64,000 bases of DNA from CAVVST01 sp963750995 (lineage in GTDB: Bacteria; Acidobacteriota; Vicinamibacteria; Vicinamibacterales; UBA2999), in assembly GCA_963750995.1 (NCBI GenBank), contig CAVVST010000002.1:868001-932000 (forward strand), written 5' to 3'. A model generated the notes under the pieces. The model had not been told where the DNA came from. It saw nothing but the letters and a program-made list of their open reading frames with translations, and searched no databases. Position numbers and translations under genes: made by a program. How positions within the stretch are numbered: the first letter of the stretch is position 1; each line of letters starts with the position of its first letter. This document shows, in pieces, positions 58,710 to 64,000 of this stretch.

Positions 58710-59764
58710 TCAGAACGAAACCGCGCCGCCAGTCCCCAGCCCTGCTCGTCGACCTTTCGGCCGAGCACGCCATGACCGTCCAGGTACAGTCCGCCGCGCA
58801 GGGCCACCGTTACTCCGGCAGTCGCGCTCAATTCCTGCTCACCTGCGCGTGTTCATCCGCCCGCCGGCGCGGACGCCCAGCCGCCTGGTGAAAAACCACT
58901 GCTCGACACCGAGCGCCGCCATGCGGCGATCACCTGACGGCGTCGTGTATGTCAAGCGTCAACGTCGAGCGCGACCGTCAGCGGCAGGCCTGTTGCCCCC
59001 TCCGGGTCGAAGGCGCGCCGACCCGTGCCTGCCGCGGCAGCTGAACTGCGTCGGCGGCGCATCCGGCGTCAGCCCCGGCGCATCGAACTCGGGCTCGCGA
59101 ACATTCCGCACCACTGCACCCAGCCGCAACGACCCCGCAACCGCCAGCACCCCGATGTCCATGTCGAGCCGTGCCTGCCGTCGCCACCCTCGTAGGCATC
59201 GCCCGTATCCAGCAGGTCCTGCGGCGACGCAAGGCTGTCCTCCCGTCCGTGGCGCAGCGTGCCGCGGACGTATTTCAGCGTCGTTCCGGCATGTACTCCT
59301 TGAGACAGCGTGCGAACGACCGTGACGCCCAACTGGCTGACCGACACCGACCGGACGGGGACTCCCGCCCTCCTATCTTCTCGGTTCGCGGGTCCACCTC
59401 CTGTAGGGTCAAATGGCTGTATGTCTGTGATGCGTAAGCGGTAATAGCTGAAAGCGGCGGGCAGGGTGGCGAGGGCAAACCATGTCCCTCGATCTCTCGA
59501 GGCTGGCAGTTCCGCCGCCCGCTCCGTCACGCTTAGACCCCACGCGATGTCGACGAAGGGTCCTGCCGCAATTCCTGCAGGGTTCCACCACGTCGCGCTG
59601 CTGTCGGACGCCACGGCGACGAAGGCGCCGCCCATTCCGAGCGCGCGGCTGCCGACGGTTTCGATGACCTGCGCCTGTGCAGAGCCGGCCGTAAACGCGC
59701 AGACGAATGTCAGACTGGTAAGAGCGGACCAGGTGGCCGGACTATAATTTTTTTGATTAGTCAA
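58710..59764 (-). CDS. Outer-membrane beta-barrel-like protein (badly frameshifted)
   Basis: The start is intact: a signal peptide (SALTSLTFVCAFTAGSAQAQ), then VIETVGSRALGMGGAFVAVA and DSSATWWNPAGIAAGPFVDI, the hallmark start of FadL/OmpP1-like and PorV-like barrels. Later pieces in other frames (DMDIGVLAVAGSLRLGAVVR, NVREPEF, VALRGGLYLDGHGVLGR, DEQGWGLAARF) fit strands of one barrel. At least four frame changes. The end is uncertain; a TGA at 58710-58712 in the third frame gives a plausible aromatic C-terminus. TTG 59764 is the best start but overlaps the divergent Yip1 gene. It could also be a real pseudogene. Confidence 0.6.
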
Positions 59765-60479
59765 AATTATGGCAACTCCTTATCAGGAGTTGGCGGACGC
59801 GTCCTCGGCATCATCACCTACCCGCGCGCGACTTTCGAAGCGGTGGCGAAGTCTCCACGGTGGCTTGGCATCCTCGTGATCACGTTCCTGGTGGCGGCGG
59901 CCGCGGGGGCGCTCGTCCTGGAGACCGATGTCGGACAACTTGCGTTGCTCGATCAGTGGGAGCGCACGGCCTCGGCCTTCGGCCGGCCGCTCAGCGACTC
60001 TGAGGTACAGCGCGCTGGTCGACGCGAGCGGCAACGGGGCCGGTTTCGCAGCAATGATCGCGCTGGCGACCGGACCGATTCTTGTGATGGCGCTCTCGAC
60101 GGTCCTGTTCTTCGTCTTTCGCGGCGCCGCGCCGGGGACTGTGACGTTCCGGCAGGTGATCGCGGTGGTCGCGCACGCGGGCGTCATTCTCGCGCTGCGC
60201 CAGATCGTTGCCGCGCCCGTGACGTACGCGAGCGAAACGCTCACTAGCCCGGTCACGCTCGGCGTGTTCTTCCGGATGCTCAACGAAGCGTCCCCGCTGG
60301 CGCGTTTCTTCGGCATCATCGACCTGTTCGTCGTCTGGTGGGTGTTCGTGCTCGCGATCGGAATGTCGGTGCTGTACCGGCGCCCGGCCCGCCGCCTGGC
60401 CGGCGTGTTCGTCGGCGCTTACGTCACGCTGGCGATCGTGCTGACGGTGGTGATGGCCGCGACCGGGGGCACGGCGTGA
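59753..60479 (+). CDS. Yip1-domain membrane protein (one frameshift)
   Basis: About 241 residues. GVGGRVLGIITYPRATFEAVAK is the usual entry of bacterial Yip1/DUF1282 proteins, followed by helices LGILVITFLVAAAAGALVL, AAMIALATGPILVMALSTVLFFVF, VIAVVAHAGVILALRQIV, FFGIIDLFVVWWVFVLAIGM and FVGAYVTLAIVLTVVMAATG. The frame changes near 60005. Start uncertain: TTG 59753 keeps the frame; the CAGGAG at 59784 suggests a later start. The stop overlaps the GTG of the next gene (GTGA). Role unknown; it heads the efflux gene set. Confidence 0.7.
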
Positions 60480-61846
60480 GCCGCCGGACGAAAATCATCA
60501 TCGCGGTCCTCGTGGTCCTCGCCCTCGCCGCTGGCGGTGCGGCCTACCGATGGCGTAATCCCGACCTGCCGGCGGTCACGGTGGAAACACTGCGCAAACG
60601 CGACCTCGACGCGCTCGTCTCGGCGTCGTGCAAGGTCCAGCCGAAGCGGCAGGTCAATATTTCCGCGAACACCATGGGACGCGTCACGCGGCTCGCGGTT
60701 CAGGAAGGCCAGCGCGTGAAGGCCGGCCAGTTCCTCCTCGAGATCGATCCGCGATCGCTCGAGGGCCAGCTCCAGCGCGGTGAAGCGAGCGTGGCTGCCG
60801 CCAGGTCCTCGCTGCAGCAGACGCGGACCTCAGTCGAGCAGGCGCGGGCAACGCTCGAGCTGTCGCGTCAGAACCTCAAACGGCAGGACGAACTCTGGAA
60901 GGAAGGGCTCACCTCGCGGGAATCGCTCGAGCGCGCGCAGAACGAGGTCGCCGTTCGCGAGGCGGAGCTCAGGGCGCGCGAGCAGGAAATCCGGACGCGC
61001 GAGGAACAGATCAAGCAGGAAGAGGCCAGCCTCTCGACAACGCGCTACAACCTGAGCCAGGTGATCATCCTGTCGCCGATGGACGGCATCATCACGCGCC
61101 GCAACATCGAGGAAGGCGAGAACGTCGTCGTCGGGACGATGAACAACGCCGGAACCGTCCTGCTCACGGTCGCCGACATGTCGGTCATCGAAGCCGAGCT
61201 CGAGGTGGATGAAACCGACATCCCGACGGTGACGCTCGACCAGGCTGCCAGCATCATGATCGACGCAGTACCCGATCGGACGTTCCGCGGGCGCGTGACC
61301 GAGATCGGCAACAGTCCGATTCAGACGGGCAACACCACCAACGCCATCGGGACGCCGCAGGCGACCAACTTCAAAGTGGTCGTCACGCTGGAGGAGGAAA
61401 TCCCGGACGTGCGACCCGGCTTCACCTGCACCGCAGAAATCACGACGGCGACCCGCAAGGGCGTCGTCGCGGTGCCGATCCAGGCGCTCACCGTCCGAGA
61501 AATGCTCCATGACCCGAAGGGCACGCTGGTCCACGAGCCGCCGCCGCCGCGCCCGAGTCGCTTCCAGTTCCGGCCCGCTGAAGAGGCGCCGGCCACGCCG
61601 CCGGAACCACCGGAGGGACACACGCGCATGGAAACTGAAGGCGTTTTCGTCTTTCGCGACGGCCGCGCCGTCTTCGTCCCGGTCAAGGTCGGCATCGCCG
61701 GAGAGCGCTACTTCGAAGTGCTCTCGGGCGCGAACGAGAGCGATCGCGTGATCACCGGACCTTTCAATTCGGTCCGCGAAATGGCCGACGGCGCGGAGGT
61801 CCGGCTGCAGGAAACGCTGCCGGCCCTGCCTGTGCCGTCCCCGTAA
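60476..61846 (+). CDS. Periplasmic adaptor (HlyD/MacA-like membrane fusion protein)
   Basis: 456 residues from GTG 60476. N-terminal anchor TKIIIAVLVVLALAAGGAAY; lipoyl half GRVTRLAVQEGQRVKAGQFL; a long coiled-coil hairpin (residues about 100-190, rich in Glu/Arg/Gln); second lipoyl half QVIILSPMDGIITRRNIEEGE; beta-barrel VIEAELEVDETDIPTV; and a membrane-proximal domain with a Pro-rich insert (PPPPRPSRFQF). MacA-type adaptors link an inner-membrane MacB ABC transporter to an outer-membrane channel. One base separates it from the permease gene. Confidence 0.88.
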   Translation: MSRRTKIIIAVLVVLALAAGGAAYRWRNPDLPAVTVETLRKRDLDALVSASCKVQPKRQVNISANTMGRVTRLAVQEGQRVKAGQFLLEIDPRSLEGQLQRGEASVAAARSSLQQTRTSVEQARATLELSRQNLKRQDELWKEGLTSRESLERAQNEVAVREAELRAREQEIRTREEQIKQEEASLSTTRYNLSQVIILSPMDGIITRRNIEEGENVVVGTMNNAGTVLLTVADMSVIEAELEVDETDIPTVTLDQAASIMIDAVPDRTFRGRVTEIGNSPIQTGNTTNAIGTPQATNFKVVVTLEEEIPDVRPGFTCTAEITTATRKGVVAVPIQALTVREMLHDPKGTLVHEPPPPRPSRFQFRPAEEAPATPPEPPEGHTRMETEGVFVFRDGRAVFVPVKVGIAGERYFEVLSGANESDRVITGPFNSVREMADGAEVRLQETLPALPVPSP

Positions 61847-63071
<1,225 letters not shown>

Positions 63072-63075
<4 letters not shown>

Positions 63076-64000
63076 GGCCCGCCCTCCTGCGGGAAGTCGT
63101 CATGGTGGCGCTCGACTCGCTGCGGGCCAACAAGATGCGCTCCGCGCTCACCATCCTCGGGGTCGTCATCGGCATCACCGCGATCGTCGGCATGACCGCG
63201 CTGATCCGCGGCTTCGACGAGTCGCTCCGCGACAGCATCCGCGAGCTCGGTCCGAACACGATCTTCGTCGCCAAGTTCAGCGGCGTGAGCCTGGCCGCGG
63301 GCAACGAGTTCGCCGAACTGCTCCGCCGTCCCGAACCTCACAGTCGAGGACGCGACGGCAATCGAGAAGCTTGCGCCTTCGGCTGGCATCGTCGACATCT
63401 GGCTTGGCGCCGGCGGGCCGCCGACGCAGACGCGCGTGTTCTACGGCGGCGAACGCACCAAGCTGCTGGCGGTGCTCGGCGCGACGGAGAACTTCGCGAG
63501 CATCAATTTCCTGGAGCTGCTCGAGCCGGGCGGTTCTTCACCGAGGGCGAAGTGTCGCGCCGACGCAACGTCGTCGTGCTGGGACAGACGCCGTACCAGG
63601 CGCTGTTCGGCGCAGTCGGCGCTGGATCCGGTCGGCAAGCGGGTGCGGATCGGCGCGGTCGAGTACACGGTGGTCGGCGTGGTCGGCAAGCGGCCGTCAG
63701 CGGGCGGCTTCGACCTCGGCCAGGACGACTTCGTCGTCATCCCGGAAACGACTTACCGCAAGCAGTTCGGCATCCAGATCTTCAGGCAGCGGCAACGTGC
63801 ACCCACCAGAGCGTGCTCATCGCCGTGGCGCCGCGGAGCGACACGGTCAGCGGGCGGCGCTGCTGGCGGAAGTCGAAGAGATCATGCGCATCCGGCACGG
63901 CTTGACGCTGGACGAGCCCAATGACTTCGACTGATCACGCAGGATGCCGCGCTCGACGTGTGGGAACAGGTCAGCCAGGCGACGTTTCTGGCGCTGATCG
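63072..64000 (+). CDS. Second MacB-like ABC transporter permease (partial, frameshifted)
   Basis: Starts MRPALLREVVMVALDSLRAN then KMRSALTILGVVIGITAIVG, the FtsX/MacB first helix. Periplasmic domain pieces: AIEKLAPSAGIVDIWLGAGG, TRVFYGGERTKLLAVLGATE, NVVVLGQTPYQALFGA, LDPVGKRVRIGAVEYTVVGV and VVIPETTYRKQFGIQIF, ending in LITQDAALDVWEQVSQATFL at the window edge. Frame changes near 63340, 63530, 63620, 63785, 63800 and 63860. It is paralogous to the preceding permease; two permeases in tandem could form a heterodimer with an ATPase encoded outside the window. Confidence 0.78.

Overview
The window (about 65-70% GC by eye) looks like chromosomal DNA of an acidobacterium, most likely of the Vicinamibacteria (old subdivision 6). 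This is an inference from the acidobacterial-type VWFA protein at the left edge, Myxococcus-like type IV pilus gene order, abundant short GC-rich intergenic palindromes and the general gene set. No rRNA, tRNA, CRISPR array, prophage or insertion sequence was recognised.

Left part (1-20 kb). A VWFA-related secreted protein (minus strand) faces an M24 peptidase and an HtrA/Do protease. Next come a CYTH protein and a MurU-like nucleotidyltransferase plus AmgK-like kinase pair (probable cell-wall sugar salvage), a TIM-barrel isomerase, asnS and rimO. The classical translation operon rimP-nusA-infB-rbfA-nrnA-truB-rpsO-pnp follows, preceded by a rimP-type leader hairpin and three tandem copies of a hairpin repeat.

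Middle part (20-36 kb). A degenerate cupredoxin, a cupin, an amidohydrolase, a small membrane protein, a lipocalin-like protein, an M48 protease, smc, ctpA, tatA-tatC, proS-nadB, aroB and a VOC protein.

Right part (36-59 kb) is almost entirely type IV pilus biology. Read on the minus strand the order is pilB-pilT-pilC-pilS-pilR-pilA-pilA-(VKOR/DsbA)-pilH-pilI-(TPR)-pilD-(histidine kinase), close to the Myxococcus xanthus pilBTCSRAGHID order. Next to it two divergent minor-pilin operons lie back to back, each with the order pilV-pilW-pilX followed by a small periplasmic coiled-coil protein of one paralogous family. An NtrC-type regulator ends the left operon; a histidine kinase lies beyond the right one. 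Both pilA genes carry the same layout: a 40-bp TGACAAA/TTTGTCA element about 106 bp upstream of a sigma-54 promoter, with pilS/pilR next door. Mature pilin is presumably cut by PilD, oxidised with help from the VKOR-DsbA fusion, assembled by PilB/PilC and retracted by PilT.

Right edge (58.7-64 kb). A broken outer-membrane beta-barrel gene, a Yip1-type membrane protein, and a MacA/MacB-like efflux set (HlyD protein plus two permeases; the second runs off the window).

A major caveat is that many essential genes (asnS, pnp, infB, truB, pilB and others) are broken by single-base frameshifts, clustered in some stretches and absent from others. They are most simply read as sequence or assembly errors, so I annotate whole genes across them and give approximate frameshift positions.
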